Assembly: GCA_902515405.1 (NCBI GenBank) | Contig: CABXUS010000007.1 | Coordinates: 1-58,093, forward strand | Origin: an uncultured Bacteroidota bacterium | GTDB lineage: Bacteria; Bacteroidota; Bacteroidia; Flavobacteriales; Flavobacteriaceae | Direction: 5' to 3' | Length of the DNA: 58,093 bases | In this document: positions 18,987-28,505 of the stretch, piece by piece | How positions within the stretch are numbered: position 1 is the stretch's first letter | How the letters are laid out: the number at the start of each line of letters is the position of its first letter | Translations under genes and position numbers: made by a program | The notes under the pieces: model-generated | The model's database searches: none | The model's input: the letters and a program-made list of their open reading frames with translations, nothing else | What the model was told of the DNA's origin: nothing

Positions 18987-19553
18987 ATAGCAGCTTTAAG
19001 AAGAAAAAGAGGACGAAGAATCGGCAGGGTAATTAAAAAAAACCCTCATAATATCAATGAGTTTATTAGAGCTCAAGAAGTTAGACTTGTTGGTGATAAT
19101 GTTGAAATAGGTATTTATCCTCTTGAAAAAGCCCTCTCAATTGCAAAAGAATTAGAGACTGACTTAGTTGAAATATCTCCAAAAGCAAATCCTCCAGTAT
19201 GCAAAGCTCTTGATTATAAAAAGTTTCTATATGATCAAAAGAAAAGAGAAAAATATCTTAAGGCAAAAACACTTAAGGTAACTGTAAAGGAAATAAGATT
19301 TGGTCCTCAAACAGATATTCATGATTATGAGTTTAAAAAGAAACATGCAATTAAGTTTTTAGAAGAAGGAGCAAAGTTAAAAGCATTTGTTTTTTTTAAG
19401 GGACGTTCAATTATTTTTAAAGAACAAGGTCAGATACTACTTTTAAAATTAGCACAAGAATTAGAAGAATATGGAAAAGTTGAGCAATTACCTGTGCTAG
19501 AAGGAAAAAAAATGATTATGTTTGTGAGCCCAAAAAAAGCTAAAAAGAAATAA
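18987..19553 (+). CDS. infC: Translation initiation factor IF-3, ATA start
   Basis: Controls start-site fidelity and subunit dissociation. This 188-aa frame encodes an unmistakable IF3: a basic N-terminus [86 protein letters not shown] and LEGKKMIMF. Between the thrS stop (18969-18971) and the conserved domain there is no ATG, GTG or TTG in frame. The codon that aligns with the family start is ATA at 18987, directly before the AALRRKR equivalent of the usual A-rich basic start. Unusual start codons are well known for infC and allow IF3 to repress its own synthesis. rpmI begins one base after the stop. Confidence 0.93.
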   Translation: MAALRRKRGRRIGRVIKKNPHNINEFIRAQEVRLVGDNVEIGIYPLEKALSIAKELETDLVEISPKANPPVCKALDYKKFLYDQKKREKYLKAKTLKVTVKEIRFGPQTDIHDYEFKKKHAIKFLEEGAKLKAFVFFKGRSIIFKEQGQILLLKLAQELEEYGKVEQLPVLEGKKMIMFVSPKKAKKK

Positions 19554-19554
19554 A

Positions 19555-19752
19555 ATGAGTAAACAAAAAACTAAATCTAGTGCAAAAAAGAGATTTAAAG
19601 TTACTGGAACTGGAAAAATTAAAAGGAGACATGCTTTTAAAAACCATATTTTAACTAAAAAATCTAAGAAAAGAAAGTTAAAATTAACTCATTCAACTCT
19701 TGTTAGTGATAGTGATTTGGGAAGTATTAAGAAACAATTAAGATTAAAATAA
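19555..19752 (+). CDS. rpmI: Ribosomal protein L35
   Basis: Large-subunit protein, 65 aa and highly basic: [27 protein letters not shown] is the family core. The ATG at 19555 overlaps no gene but starts one base after the infC stop codon. It sits in the conserved infC-rpmI-rplT order. Confidence 0.97.
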   Translation: MSKQKTKSSAKKRFKVTGTGKIKRRHAFKNHILTKKSKKRKLKLTHSTLVSDSDLGSIKKQLRLK

Positions 19753-19763
19753 TTTGTATAACC

Positions 19764-19803
19764 GGTAAAGGGTAATATTTAAGTTCTGTAAGACACCCAA
19801 ACC
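19764..19803 (+). promoter_or_regulatory. Inverted repeat before rplT, possible L20 leader
   Basis: GGT-AAA-GGGT at 19764-19773 can pair with ACCC-AA-ACC at 19795-19803, giving two stacked short stems with a small internal loop and a 21-base apical loop. It fills the only sizeable gap (66 bases) inside the thrS-infC-rpmI-rplT operon and ends 16 bases before the rplT ATG. L20 represses its own operon through leader RNA in other bacteria. That this element does so here is inference. Confidence 0.35.
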
Positions 19804-19818
19804 AAAAATATAATTAAA

Positions 19819-20166
19819 ATGCCAAGATCAGCAAACTCAGTAGCCTCAAGAAAAAGAAGAAAAAAAATTCTTAAAAAAGCTAAAGGTTATTTCGGAAGAA
19901 GAAAAAATGTTTACACCGTTGCTAAAAATGCAGTGGAAAAAGGTTTAACCTATGCATACAGAGACAGAAAAACCAAAAAAAGAGTTTTTAGATCTCTTTG
20001 GATTACAAGAATTAACGCTGCTGCTAGACAACATGGATTATCCTATTCTGAATTAATAAATAAATTAAAAACTAAGGGTATTGAAATTAATAGAAAGGTT
20101 TTAGCAGACATTGCAATGAATGATTCAGAAAGATTTTCTCAAATTATGGAGAGTATTAAAGATTAA
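19819..20166 (+). CDS. rplT: Ribosomal protein L20
   Basis: Large-subunit assembly protein, 115 aa, starting [19 protein letters not shown], with [21 protein letters not shown] and [21 protein letters not shown]. Full length. It is the last gene of the IF3-L35-L20 group, and its final 4 bases overlap the convergent dnaB gene. Confidence 0.97.
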   Translation: MPRSANSVASRKRRKKILKKAKGYFGRRKNVYTVAKNAVEKGLTYAYRDRKTKKRVFRSLWITRINAAARQHGLSYSELINKLKTKGIEINRKVLADIAMNDSERFSQIMESIKD

Positions 20167-21683
20167 AAAGGGTCCTCATCCTCTTCTTTAGACCTGTAAC
20201 TTCCACTTTCAAAAGCCTGATCTGGATTAACTTTTTGATCTTGATTTAGTTTTGATTCATATTCAAATGGATTATCATAATTGCTTAAGTTCTCAAACTT
20301 CCCAAGAGAACTTACAAACTTTAATTTAATTGAATTTAAACCACCGTTTCTATGTTTTGCAACTATAAATTCTGCTTGACCTAAAGCTGAAGAATGATCT
20401 TCATCATCCCACTCATCCATTTTGTAGTACTCTGGTCTATATAGAAAAGATACAATATCAGCATCTTGTTCAATTGCACCTGATTCTCTAAGGTCTGAAA
20501 GAATAGGTCTTTTAACACCACCACGGAGTTCAACAGCTCTAGATAGCTGAGATAATGCAATTATTGGAATATCTAGTTCTTTTGCTAATGCTTTTAAATT
20601 TCTTGATATGGTTGAAATTTCTTGTTCTCTATTTCCAGTTTTTTGAGTTGAACCAATTGTCATAAGCTGTAAATAATCTAAAACAATTAATTTAATTCCA
20701 TATTGAGATGACAGTCTTCTGGCTTTTGCTCTTAATTCAAAAATAGATAATGAGGGAGTATCATCAATATATAATGGTGCATTTTCTAAATTAGCCACTT
20801 TTACATTAAGTTGTTCCCATTCAAATTTTTCTAATTTACCAGTTCTAAGTTTTTCAGAATTTAATCCAGTTTCAGAGGAAATTAATCTAGTTATTAACTG
20901 AATTGATGACATTTCTAATGAAAAAAATGCAACAGGAATATTATTTTCTACAGACATATTTCTAGCCATAGACAATGTAAAAGCTGTTTTTCCCATTCCA
21001 GGTCTTGCAGCAATAATAATCAGATCACTTGGTTGCCATCCTGAGGTTAATTTGTCAATCTCAAAAAATCCTGAAGGTATACCGCTTAATCCTTCTTTTT
21101 TAGAAATTTCTTCTATTTTTTGTTTTGCTTGTATTACCAAATCTTCTGCTGTTTGGGTATTTTTTTTAAGATTTCCCTGAGAAATATCATATATTTTAGA
21201 TTCAGCATCATCTAACAAGTCAAAAACATCTGATGTTTCATCATAAGAGTTTTCAATAATTTCATTTGAAATTTGAATTAGTTTTCTTTGAATATATTTT
21301 TGTAAGATTATCCTAGAATGAAATTCAATATGAGCAGATGATGAAACTTTTTGTGTTAATTCGACTAAATAATAATCTCCTCCGATTAAATTTAACTTTG
21401 CCTCTTTTTTTAATTGGTGAGATACAGTTTTAATATCAATTGGTTCTTGTTTGTCAAATAAATTAATTATTGAATTGAAAATAAGTTTATGGCTTTCTTT
21501 GTAAAAAGCATCGGGTTGTAAAATATCTATAACTTCATCAACTCCTTTTTTATCAATCATCATTGCCCCTAGTACTACCTCCTCTAAATCAACTGCTTGA
21601 GGAGGAATTTTTCCTTTTTGCATTGAAAAAACAGAGGAACTAGGTAAACTTGAAGAAGATTTTAGATTTTCTAATCTTTTCAT
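20163..21683 (-). CDS. dnaB: Replicative DNA helicase DnaB
   Basis: Hexameric helicase that unwinds DNA at the fork. 506 aa: the N-terminal helical domain binding primase starts near residue 28 ([19 protein letters not shown]), followed by a RecA-like motor. Walker A is [12 protein letters not shown] near 225, Walker B is [10 protein letters not shown], and the arginine finger region is RHRNGG-like (AKHRNGGL). No intein interrupts it. A 100-base gap separates it from accA upstream on the same strand; accA-dnaB adjacency is common in flavobacteria. I see no consensus promoter in that gap. Confidence 0.97.
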   Translation of the reverse strand: MKRLENLKSSSSLPSSSVFSMQKGKIPPQAVDLEEVVLGAMMIDKKGVDEVIDILQPDAFYKESHKLIFNSIINLFDKQEPIDIKTVSHQLKKEAKLNLIGGDYYLVELTQKVSSSAHIEFHSRIILQKYIQRKLIQISNEIIENSYDETSDVFDLLDDAESKIYDISQGNLKKNTQTAEDLVIQAKQKIEEISKKEGLSGIPSGFFEIDKLTSGWQPSDLIIIAARPGMGKTAFTLSMARNMSVENNIPVAFFSLEMSSIQLITRLISSETGLNSEKLRTGKLEKFEWEQLNVKVANLENAPLYIDDTPSLSIFELRAKARRLSSQYGIKLIVLDYLQLMTIGSTQKTGNREQEISTISRNLKALAKELDIPIIALSQLSRAVELRGGVKRPILSDLRESGAIEQDADIVSFLYRPEYYKMDEWDDEDHSSALGQAEFIVAKHRNGGLNSIKLKFVSSLGKFENLSNYDNPFEYESKLNQDQKVNPDQAFESGSYRSKEEDEDPF

Positions 21684-21783
21684 TCATCTAACTTATAAAA
21701 ATGAATAGGTTTTATATGATTTAATAATAAAATTAAACAAACAGATATATGTTAATAAGTAGGTCTTAATTGTTAATAGTATA

Positions 21784-22740
21784 TTATAATTCTTTATATA
21801 CTCCCATTTCAGTAAATCTGTGAAGTCTATTCTCGAGGAGATTATTAATTTTTTTCTTTTTAAGATCATTGAATGAATTAATAATTTCTTTCTTAACAGT
21901 ATTAAAAACTTTTTCTCTATTTTGATGAGCACCACCTAATGGTTCTTTAATAATTTTATCAATTAATTTATTTTCTTTCATATCACTTGGGGTAAGTTTT
22001 AAAACATTTGCAGCTTCTTCTTTATAATCCCAACTTCTCCATAAAATAGAAGAACAAGATTCAGGTGAAATTACCGAGTACCATGTATTTTCAAGCATCA
22101 TTATTTTATCTCCGATTCCAATACCTAAAGCTCCACCAGATGCTCCTTCACCGATTACAATTACAATAATTTGAGTCTTAAGTTTAAACATTTCATATAA
22201 ATTTCTAGCGATAGCTTCTGCTTGTCCTTTTTCTTCAGCTTCAATTCCAGGATATGCACCAGGGGTATCAACCATGGTAATAATTGGAAGATTGAATTTT
22301 TCAGCTAATTTCATCAGTCTTAAAGCTTTTCTGTATCCTTCTGGATTTGCCATTCCAAAGTTTCTATACTGTCTTGTTTTGATATTATAACCTTTCTGCT
22401 GACCAATAAACATAAAGGTTTGATTATCAATTTTACCCAAACCACCAATCATAGCCTTATCATCACCAATATTTCTGTCACCGTGCAGTTCTATAAAACT
22501 ATTATTTGTCAAAGCATTAATATAGTCTAATGTATAAGGTCTAGAGGGATGTCTTGATAATTGAACTCTTTGCCAAGGAGATATATTTAAATATATCTTC
22601 TTCTTCATTAATTCAATTTTTTCTTTAAGTTTTTTTGAAGTGTCTCTTACATCAACCTTACTTTCATCACCAATAACATTACATTTATCAAGTTGATCTT
22701 TTAATTCTTTTAGAGGAAGTTCAAAGTCTAAATATTCCAT
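21784..22740 (-). CDS. accA: Acetyl-CoA carboxylase carboxyltransferase, alpha subunit
   Basis: With AccD it transfers the carboxyl group from biotin to acetyl-CoA in the first step of fatty acid synthesis. 318 aa, full length, starting [16 protein letters not shown]. Conserved sequences include [20 protein letters not shown] and the crotonase-fold segment [31 protein letters not shown] and [17 protein letters not shown] follow. accD is not in the window. It lies 41 bases after the lptF/G-type gene. Confidence 0.97.
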   Translation of the reverse strand: MEYLDFELPLKELKDQLDKCNVIGDESKVDVRDTSKKLKEKIELMKKKIYLNISPWQRVQLSRHPSRPYTLDYINALTNNSFIELHGDRNIGDDKAMIGGLGKIDNQTFMFIGQQKGYNIKTRQYRNFGMANPEGYRKALRLMKLAEKFNLPIITMVDTPGAYPGIEAEEKGQAEAIARNLYEMFKLKTQIIVIVIGEGASGGALGIGIGDKIMMLENTWYSVISPESCSSILWRSWDYKEEAANVLKLTPSDMKENKLIDKIIKEPLGGAHQNREKVFNTVKKEIINSFNDLKKKKINNLLENRLHRFTEMGVYKEL

Positions 22741-22781
22741 AAATTCTCACCAAATATATATATTTAAAAAATAAAAAAATC

Positions 22782-23858
22782 TTATTTTTTTGCTATTCTC
22801 ATGATTTGTAAAGTAACTATTAAAAACAAAAAATTTGGTGCCCATGCACCAACAAATGCATTCAAGTCTGATTTAATAACAAGAACTGAAAAAAACTTAT
22901 CAAAGAATATAAATATAAATGCAAGTGAAATACCAAAGGCTAAATTTATTCCAATTCCTCCTCTCTTTCTGAAAGAGGAAACAGATACTGCAAGCAAAGT
23001 TAAAATCAATACTGAGAAAGGAATGCTTAATCTTCTATTTCTTTCGAGTAAGTGATTGTTAAGTAATGGCGAACCACTTGCTTTTTCTTCATTTATGAAT
23101 TTATTTAATTCAAAAAAACTTAAAGCCTTCGCTTGATATTTTAATGATGAAAGATCCTCAATATTGAAATTAAAAAGGGTATCATATATTCTGCGAGATT
23201 CAATAATTTCAGATTCATTAACAAATGATCTTTTGAAAAAATCCGTTAATCTAAAAATACTATCCTCATCAACCCATCTAATATTCCTTGCAGAAATTTT
23301 TTCTATGAGTTTATTATTATCAAAGATTTCATGAGAAAAATTATAAGCTTGGTTTCTTGTAGGATTATAAGAGCTAACATATATATATTCATTATCAGCT
23401 ATTTGTTTATATAAATTCGAGAGATTTCTGTCTTTTTTGTTTTTACTTAAATACTTGTATTGAAACTCATTAAAACTTTTGTTTTTTTTAGGAACAATAA
23501 ACATTCCTGAAAAGGCAGATATTAATAAAATAATTGTTGCTGATATTAAATATGGTTTTAAAAACCTGTTGAATGAAATACCAGAACTTAAAATCGCAGT
23601 TATTTCTGAATTGTTTGAAAGTTTTGATGTAAACCATATAACTGAAAGAAAAACAAATATTGGAAATAAAAAGTATCCATAGTACCATACAAAATCAGAA
23701 TAATATTCTAAAATCTCAACTAATGATAGTTCATTTTCTTTAAACTTATCTATTTTTTCAGAAATATCAACTAAAATCCCTATTGGAATAAATAATAAAA
23801 ACATCATTAAAAATGTTAGTAAAAACTTTTTTAAGATGTATTTGTCTAAGATTTTCAT
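22782..23858 (-). CDS. LptF/LptG-family permease (YjgP/YjgQ)
   Basis: Inner-membrane subunit of the machine that moves lipopolysaccharide to the outer membrane. 358 aa: membrane helices near 10-35, 52-75 and 98-120, a periplasmic jellyroll-type domain (about 125-265), then three helices at the end. The N-terminus LDKYILKKFLLTF is typical. Whether it is the LptF or LptG equivalent cannot be decided; only one copy is here. Its start overlaps the tgt stop by one base. Confidence 0.88.
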   Translation of the reverse strand: MKILDKYILKKFLLTFLMMFLLFIPIGILVDISEKIDKFKENELSLVEILEYYSDFVWYYGYFLFPIFVFLSVIWFTSKLSNNSEITAILSSGISFNRFLKPYLISATIILLISAFSGMFIVPKKNKSFNEFQYKYLSKNKKDRNLSNLYKQIADNEYIYVSSYNPTRNQAYNFSHEIFDNNKLIEKISARNIRWVDEDSIFRLTDFFKRSFVNESEIIESRRIYDTLFNFNIEDLSSLKYQAKALSFFELNKFINEEKASGSPLLNNHLLERNRRLSIPFSVLILTLLAVSVSSFRKRGGIGINLAFGISLAFIFIFFDKFFSVLVIKSDLNAFVGAWAPNFLFLIVTLQIMRIAKK

Positions 23859-24988
23859 TACAATTTATTATTCAATTTACTAACCATTTGATTTTTCCAA
23901 TCAAAAAATCTATCCTCTTTAATTGCTAATTTTGATTCCTCAATAATCCAACTGTAAAATCCTAAGTTGTGTATAGTTGCAATTTCTTTTCCTAAATACT
24001 CGTTAATATTGAATAAATGTCTAAGATAAGACTTTGAATACATTTTATCTACAAATGTTGTTCCATTTGGATCAATTTGACTATTATCAAATTTCCACTT
24101 TTTATTTTTAATATTTATTGTACCATTCATAGTAAATAACATGCCATTTCGAGCATTCCTAGTTGGCATTACACAATCAAACATGTCAATTCCTAAAGAA
24201 ATATTTTCAAGAATATTAGTTGGAGTTCCAACCCCCATTAAATATCTAGGCTTATCCTCTGGAAGAAATGAACACACTTCCTCACACATCTCATACATTA
24301 AATTATGTGGCTCACCTACAGATAAACCACCAATAGCATTACCTTGTAGCTCATAACTAGAAATGATTTCAGCAGATTGCCTTCTTAAATCTTTATAAAT
24401 ACTACCTTGAACTATAGGGAAAAAACATTGATTATAGTCATATCTTGGCTGAGTGAAATTAAATCTATCAATACATCTTTTTAGCCATTTATGTGTTAAA
24501 TCCATCGATTTTCTAGCATAAGTTTTATCACATGGATATGGTGTACACTCATCAAAAGCCATTATAATATCTGCACCAATATTTCTTTGAGTATCAATTA
24601 CACTTTCAGGAGAAAAGAAATGATAAGACCCATCAATATGAGATTTAAACTTAACACCATCACTATTTATTTTTCGGTTTGCAGATAATGAATAAACTTG
24701 ATATCCACCACTGTCTGTCAATATATTATTTTCCCAACTCATGAATTTATGAATTCCTCCTGCTTTAACAATTACCTCTTCACCTGGTCTCAAATAAAGA
24801 TGGTATGTATTTGAAAGTAATACTTTGGGTGAAATACTTTCAATTAAATCTTTGTTATGAACACCCTTAATTGCAGCAGAAGTAGCAACAGGCATAAAAA
24901 TAGGTGTTTCAAAAGCACCATGATCTGTTTTAATTTCTCCAACTCTAGCGGAGGTTTTAATATCCTTTTTTTTTATCTTAAAAATCAT
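23858..24988 (-). CDS. tgt: tRNA-guanine transglycosylase (queuine/preQ1)
   Basis: Exchanges guanine 34 of GUN anticodons for a queuosine precursor. 376 aa. The catalytic residues are D92 in TDSGGYQVYSL and D271 in DMFDCVMPTRNARNG. The GGLSVGEP substrate loop is also present. The three cysteines that normally bind zinc are absent: the segment at about 305-315 reads IDPNGTTFVDK, although the fourth ligand His340 (TIHNLGF) is kept. The start is ATG at 24988. It is first in a tgt-lptF/G-accA-dnaB series on the minus strand. Confidence 0.95.
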   Translation of the reverse strand: MIFKIKKKDIKTSARVGEIKTDHGAFETPIFMPVATSAAIKGVHNKDLIESISPKVLLSNTYHLYLRPGEEVIVKAGGIHKFMSWENNILTDSGGYQVYSLSANRKINSDGVKFKSHIDGSYHFFSPESVIDTQRNIGADIIMAFDECTPYPCDKTYARKSMDLTHKWLKRCIDRFNFTQPRYDYNQCFFPIVQGSIYKDLRRQSAEIISSYELQGNAIGGLSVGEPHNLMYEMCEEVCSFLPEDKPRYLMGVGTPTNILENISLGIDMFDCVMPTRNARNGMLFTMNGTINIKNKKWKFDNSQIDPNGTTFVDKMYSKSYLRHLFNINEYLGKEIATIHNLGFYSWIIEESKLAIKEDRFFDWKNQMVSKLNNKL

Positions 24989-25113
24989 CTTCTATCAAAT
25001 ATAAATTATAAAAATTTTAGAAATTAATTTCTTGTTGATTAATTAGGATTAATAGTTAATAAGTTTAAATTTTATAAGTCTAAGACTTGATAATATATTA
25101 TATTTTTACGCAG

Positions 25114-25950
25114 ATGAGAAATTTATCTGAAATAGTAATTCAAGTTAGAAGAGATATTTTAAGAATGGTTCATGAAGTTAATTCTGGACACCCTGGGGGT
25201 TCCTTAGGATGTGCTGAATTTATGGTAGTTCTATATTTTAAAATAATGAACAGAAATAAAGAATTCAAAATGGATGGTGAAGGTGAAGATATTTTCTTTC
25301 TTTCAAATGGACATATATCTCCTGTTTTTTATAGTGTTCTTAGTAGGTCTGGTTATTTTCCTATAAAAGAAATGAATACTTTTAGAAAGATTAACTCTCG
25401 TTTGCAAGGGCATCCTACTACACATGAGGGTTTACCTGGTGTTCGAATTGCCAGTGGATCACTTGGACAAGGTTTTTCAGTTGCAATTGGAGCTGCTATT
25501 TCAAAAAAGCTAAATAATGATCCAAATATAATATATAGCCTCCATGGTGATGGAGAGTTGCAAGAAGGACAAAATTGGGAGGCAATTATGTATGCCTCAG
25601 CAAATAAAATTGACAATGTCATATGTACAATTGACAATAACAATAAGCAAATTGATGGTGATTTGAAGGATGTATTACATATGGGAAATTTGGAATCAAA
25701 ATTTACTTCTTTTGGATGGTTAGTTCTGTATGTTGAAAATGGAAATGATATAAATCAAATTGAAATTGGTTTAAATAATGCTAAAGAAATGTGCTTTAAG
25801 GGTAAACCAATTGTAATAATTCTAAAAACAGAAATGGGCAATGGCGTTGATTTTATGATGGGAACACATAAATGGCATGGAGTTGCACCAAATAATGAAC
25901 AACTTGAACTTGCTCTAAGTCAAAATCCTGAAACATTAAAAGATTATTAA
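25114..25950 (+). CDS. Transketolase, N-terminal subunit
   Basis: Thiamine-diphosphate half of a split transketolase (pentose phosphate pathway). 278 aa from ATG 25114, where the family sequence begins (MRNLSEIVIQVRRDIL). A TTG at 25087 would add nine unlike residues. Motifs are NSGHPGGSLG near 22-31 and the cofactor-binding HGDGELQEGQNWEA near 146-159, ending in NNNKQ. The partner gene begins on the next base after the stop codon. An AT-rich 125-base region separates it from the divergent tgt and contains a repeated GATTAAT. Confidence 0.94.
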   Translation: MRNLSEIVIQVRRDILRMVHEVNSGHPGGSLGCAEFMVVLYFKIMNRNKEFKMDGEGEDIFFLSNGHISPVFYSVLSRSGYFPIKEMNTFRKINSRLQGHPTTHEGLPGVRIASGSLGQGFSVAIGAAISKKLNNDPNIIYSLHGDGELQEGQNWEAIMYASANKIDNVICTIDNNNKQIDGDLKDVLHMGNLESKFTSFGWLVLYVENGNDINQIEIGLNNAKEMCFKGKPIVIILKTEMGNGVDFMMGTHKWHGVAPNNEQLELALSQNPETLKDY

Positions 25951-26904
25951 ATGAAAGAATTTGTCAATCAAGGTGATAATGATACAAGATCTGGTTTTGG
26001 TGCTGGACTTTTAGAACTTGGCAAGTCTAATCATAATATAGTTGCTCTATGTGCAGACTTGACAGGATCTTTAAAGATGAATGAATTCAAAAATGAATTT
26101 CCTGAAAGATTTTTTCAAATAGGTATTGCTGAAGCCAATATGATGGGTATTGCAGCTGGTATGACAATTGGTGGAAAAATACCTTTCACAGGAACTTTTG
26201 CTAATTTTTCAACTGGAAGAGTTTATGATCAAATACGACAGTCAATTGCTTATTCAAATAAAAACGTAAAAATATGTGCATCACATGCTGGTGTCACACT
26301 TGGAGAAGATGGAGCTACTCATCAAATTCTAGAGGATATTGGTTTAATGAAAATGCTCCCTGGAATGACTGTTATTAATACCTGTGATTATAACCAAACA
26401 AAAGCTGCAACAATAGCTATAGCTAAGTATAAAGGTCCAGTATATTTGAGATTTGGAAGACCAAAAGTTCCAAACTTCACTCCCATAAATCAAGATTTTA
26501 ATATTGGTAAAGGTGTAAAATTAATTGAAGGTAGTGATGTTACAATTGTAGCAACTGGACATTTAGTTTGGGAAGCAATTGATTGTGCTAAAAAATTAAA
26601 AAATGAAGGCATTTCTGCGGAATTAATTAATATACACACAATAAAGCCATTGGATAAAAATATTATATTAGAATCTGTTTCAAAAACTAACTGTATAGTT
26701 TCTGCTGAAGAACATAATGTTGTTGGTGGATTAGGTGAATCAATTTCAAGTTTATTAGTGAAAAACAATTTATCTCCAATGGAGTTTGTTGGAGTTGAAG
26801 ATTCATTTGGTGAATCTGGAACACCACAAGAGCTTATGAGGAAATACCAATTAACGAGTGAAAATATCTACTTAAAATGCAAGAAAGTTATATCAAGAAA
26901 GTAA
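25951..26904 (+). CDS. Transketolase, C-terminal subunit
   Basis: 317-residue partner holding the pyrimidine-binding domain and the C-terminal regulatory-like domain. The catalytic Glu of the cofactor site is in FQIGIAEANMMGIAAGM near 53-69. LGEDGATHQILEDIGLM and the C-terminal AEEHNVVGGLGE are family motifs. Start and stop codons abut the N-terminal gene, fitting production of equal amounts. The final 28 bases overlap the following barrel-protein gene. Confidence 0.95.
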   Translation: MKEFVNQGDNDTRSGFGAGLLELGKSNHNIVALCADLTGSLKMNEFKNEFPERFFQIGIAEANMMGIAAGMTIGGKIPFTGTFANFSTGRVYDQIRQSIAYSNKNVKICASHAGVTLGEDGATHQILEDIGLMKMLPGMTVINTCDYNQTKAATIAIAKYKGPVYLRFGRPKVPNFTPINQDFNIGKGVKLIEGSDVTIVATGHLVWEAIDCAKKLKNEGISAELINIHTIKPLDKNIILESVSKTNCIVSAEEHNVVGGLGESISSLLVKNNLSPMEFVGVEDSFGESGTPQELMRKYQLTSENIYLKCKKVISRK

Positions 26905-27539
26905 TAGACTTAATACTTGTTTTTATTTTTATTTTAAATTCTAATTCTCAGTTTTCACAAATTGAATTAGGATTAAAGGGAGGTTTAAGTTTTAATTCCG
27001 TGTCAAATAAGACTTTTTTTTTTGAATCAGAGAACATGTCTCATAATTTGTTTGAAAAAAGTAGTGGCACACATATAGGTTTATACTCAAAAATAAAATT
27101 TCTTAATTCTTTTTTTATTCAACCTGAAGTTTATTACTCATCAATTAAAAAAAAATATGATTTAACATTTCCTCTCGATCACGAAATGTATGTTGTTGAT
27201 GAATATAAACAAAATAGGATAATCGTACCTGTACTAATAGGTTTTGATTTGTTTAATAGAGTTAGTTTATTTGTAGGCCCAAATTTTAGTTTTAACAGTA
27301 ATATGTTCTTCGAAGACAATGATGAGAATATAACACTTAACAGTTTATATGAAAAATATAATATTTATTTACAATATGGATTGTCCGTTAAGTTTAATAA
27401 GATTGTAATTGACTTTAGAATTGAAAGAGGGTTTAACGATAGAGAAATAAAAATTGTAGATAATATAATAAATGATGTCAATCAAATAATTGAATCTGAT
27501 GGATTTTTAACTATGATGTCAATAGGATATAAATTTTAA
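26877..27539 (+). CDS. Outer-membrane beta-barrel protein, PorT-like family
   Basis: 220 aa with a signal peptide (hydrophobic stretch about 11-23, likely cut near NSNSQFS) and an eight-strand barrel pattern: IELGLKGGLSFN, FIQPEVYYSS, IIVPVLIGFDLFN, LFVGPNFSFN, YLQYGLSVKFN and the C-terminal MMSIGYKF ending in Phe. It fits the Bacteroidota outer-membrane barrel family (PF13568-like). Specific function unknown. Its start lies inside the end of the transketolase C gene, and its last 4 bases overlap the convergent lipoprotein gene. Confidence 0.75.
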   Translation: MQESYIKKVIDLILVFIFILNSNSQFSQIELGLKGGLSFNSVSNKTFFFESENMSHNLFEKSSGTHIGLYSKIKFLNSFFIQPEVYYSSIKKKYDLTFPLDHEMYVVDEYKQNRIIVPVLIGFDLFNRVSLFVGPNFSFNSNMFFEDNDENITLNSLYEKYNIYLQYGLSVKFNKIVIDFRIERGFNDREIKIVDNIINDVNQIIESDGFLTMMSIGYKF

Positions 27540-28435
27540 TCATTATCCAAATAGTCGGGAGTACCATCATTGTCAGTATCATCAGCAACACCATCACCGT
27601 CAACATCATATTCATCCTTTGTCAAAATATCATCTCCATCATCATCTGTATCTAAAAAATTTGGAAATCCGTCACCATCAGTATCATCATTATTGAAATC
27701 ATGATCACCATCTAAATCTTCAAGAATTGTTGGTACGGTATCATTATCATGGTCGGTTCTGTTTAAAGTAAATAAATTAATTTGAAAAATTAAAGGTGAA
27801 TATGGCTGAACATTTCCAAAACCATTATTAAAATATCCCAAACCAGATGGAAAAATAACAAAACCTATACCATAATTTAAAAAATCAAAGGTTCCGTCAG
27901 TATTAATAAAAATATTCCCTCTCTTAATTTTAGGAAGAAATTCCTGGAATCCTCTTACAACATTTCTAGCCTCTAACCACACTGGAGATTTACGTTGATC
28001 AAAAATCTTATTATCGAATAGAAATCCTTTGTATGTAATGTATACAGAATCTGCAACAGTTGGATTATCACCAGAACCTTCTCTTAAAATCTCATAATAT
28101 AATTTATGAACAACAATATTATCATCATCATCCTTAACCTCAATATCGATTGATTTAACTTGATCAAAAATTGGTGTTTTATTTGAATTATTACCATCTA
28201 TAGTATCAATTATAAGTTCAGGTGTTTGATTTATATCTATATTTTCAAAATCTGAATAATTATAAAAATGAGTTTTCATAAATTCAATAATGGAATCATT
28301 TTCAGCTATGTATTGTTCGGCTAAGTCTCTAGGTGGTATAGCTTCAACATTATCGGGATCTTCTTTTTTACAAGATGAAAAAAATAGTATATTGAAAGTT
28401 AAGAAAATAAGTAATAAAAAACTTTTTTTAGACAT
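27536..28435 (-). CDS. FKBP-like lipoprotein with calcium-binding repeats
   Basis: 299 aa from ATG 28435. The lipobox ends at the Cys in FFSSCKKE (about residue 22). A region from about 100 to 225 resembles an FKBP peptidyl-prolyl isomerase (VADSVYITYKGFLFDN, NVVRGFQEFLPKIKRG, FPSGLGYF, PLIFQINL). The last 60 residues are thrombospondin-type-3-like repeats of D-x-D-x-D (DHDNDTVP, DTDGDGFPNFLDTDDDGDD, DVDGDGVADDTDNDGTPDYLD) expected to bind calcium. It probably assists folding of exported proteins at the outer membrane. Flavobacterial homologues also lie near the shikimate kinase gene. Confidence 0.8.
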   Translation of the reverse strand: MSKKSFLLLIFLTFNILFFSSCKKEDPDNVEAIPPRDLAEQYIAENDSIIEFMKTHFYNYSDFENIDINQTPELIIDTIDGNNSNKTPIFDQVKSIDIEVKDDDDNIVVHKLYYEILREGSGDNPTVADSVYITYKGFLFDNKIFDQRKSPVWLEARNVVRGFQEFLPKIKRGNIFINTDGTFDFLNYGIGFVIFPSGLGYFNNGFGNVQPYSPLIFQINLFTLNRTDHDNDTVPTILEDLDGDHDFNNDDTDGDGFPNFLDTDDDGDDILTKDEYDVDGDGVADDTDNDGTPDYLDND

Positions 28436-28505
28436 ATTTTTCAAAATCAGCAGCAAGATACAATTTTCTTGATATTTTTGTAAGAGTTTTACTAGAAATA
28501 CAAAT

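Noticed and set aside
21693-21935. Frame reaching across the dnaB-accA gap
   Set aside because: It mostly lies within accA in another frame; the 100-base gap itself shows no gene or consensus promoter.
22801-23055. 84-codon frame opposite the LptF/G-type gene
   Set aside because: Complement of membrane-helix codons; no start context or homology.
25037-25050. Repeated GATTAAT before the split transketolase genes as an operator
   Set aside because: Only two copies in very AT-rich DNA, with no symmetry; expected by chance.
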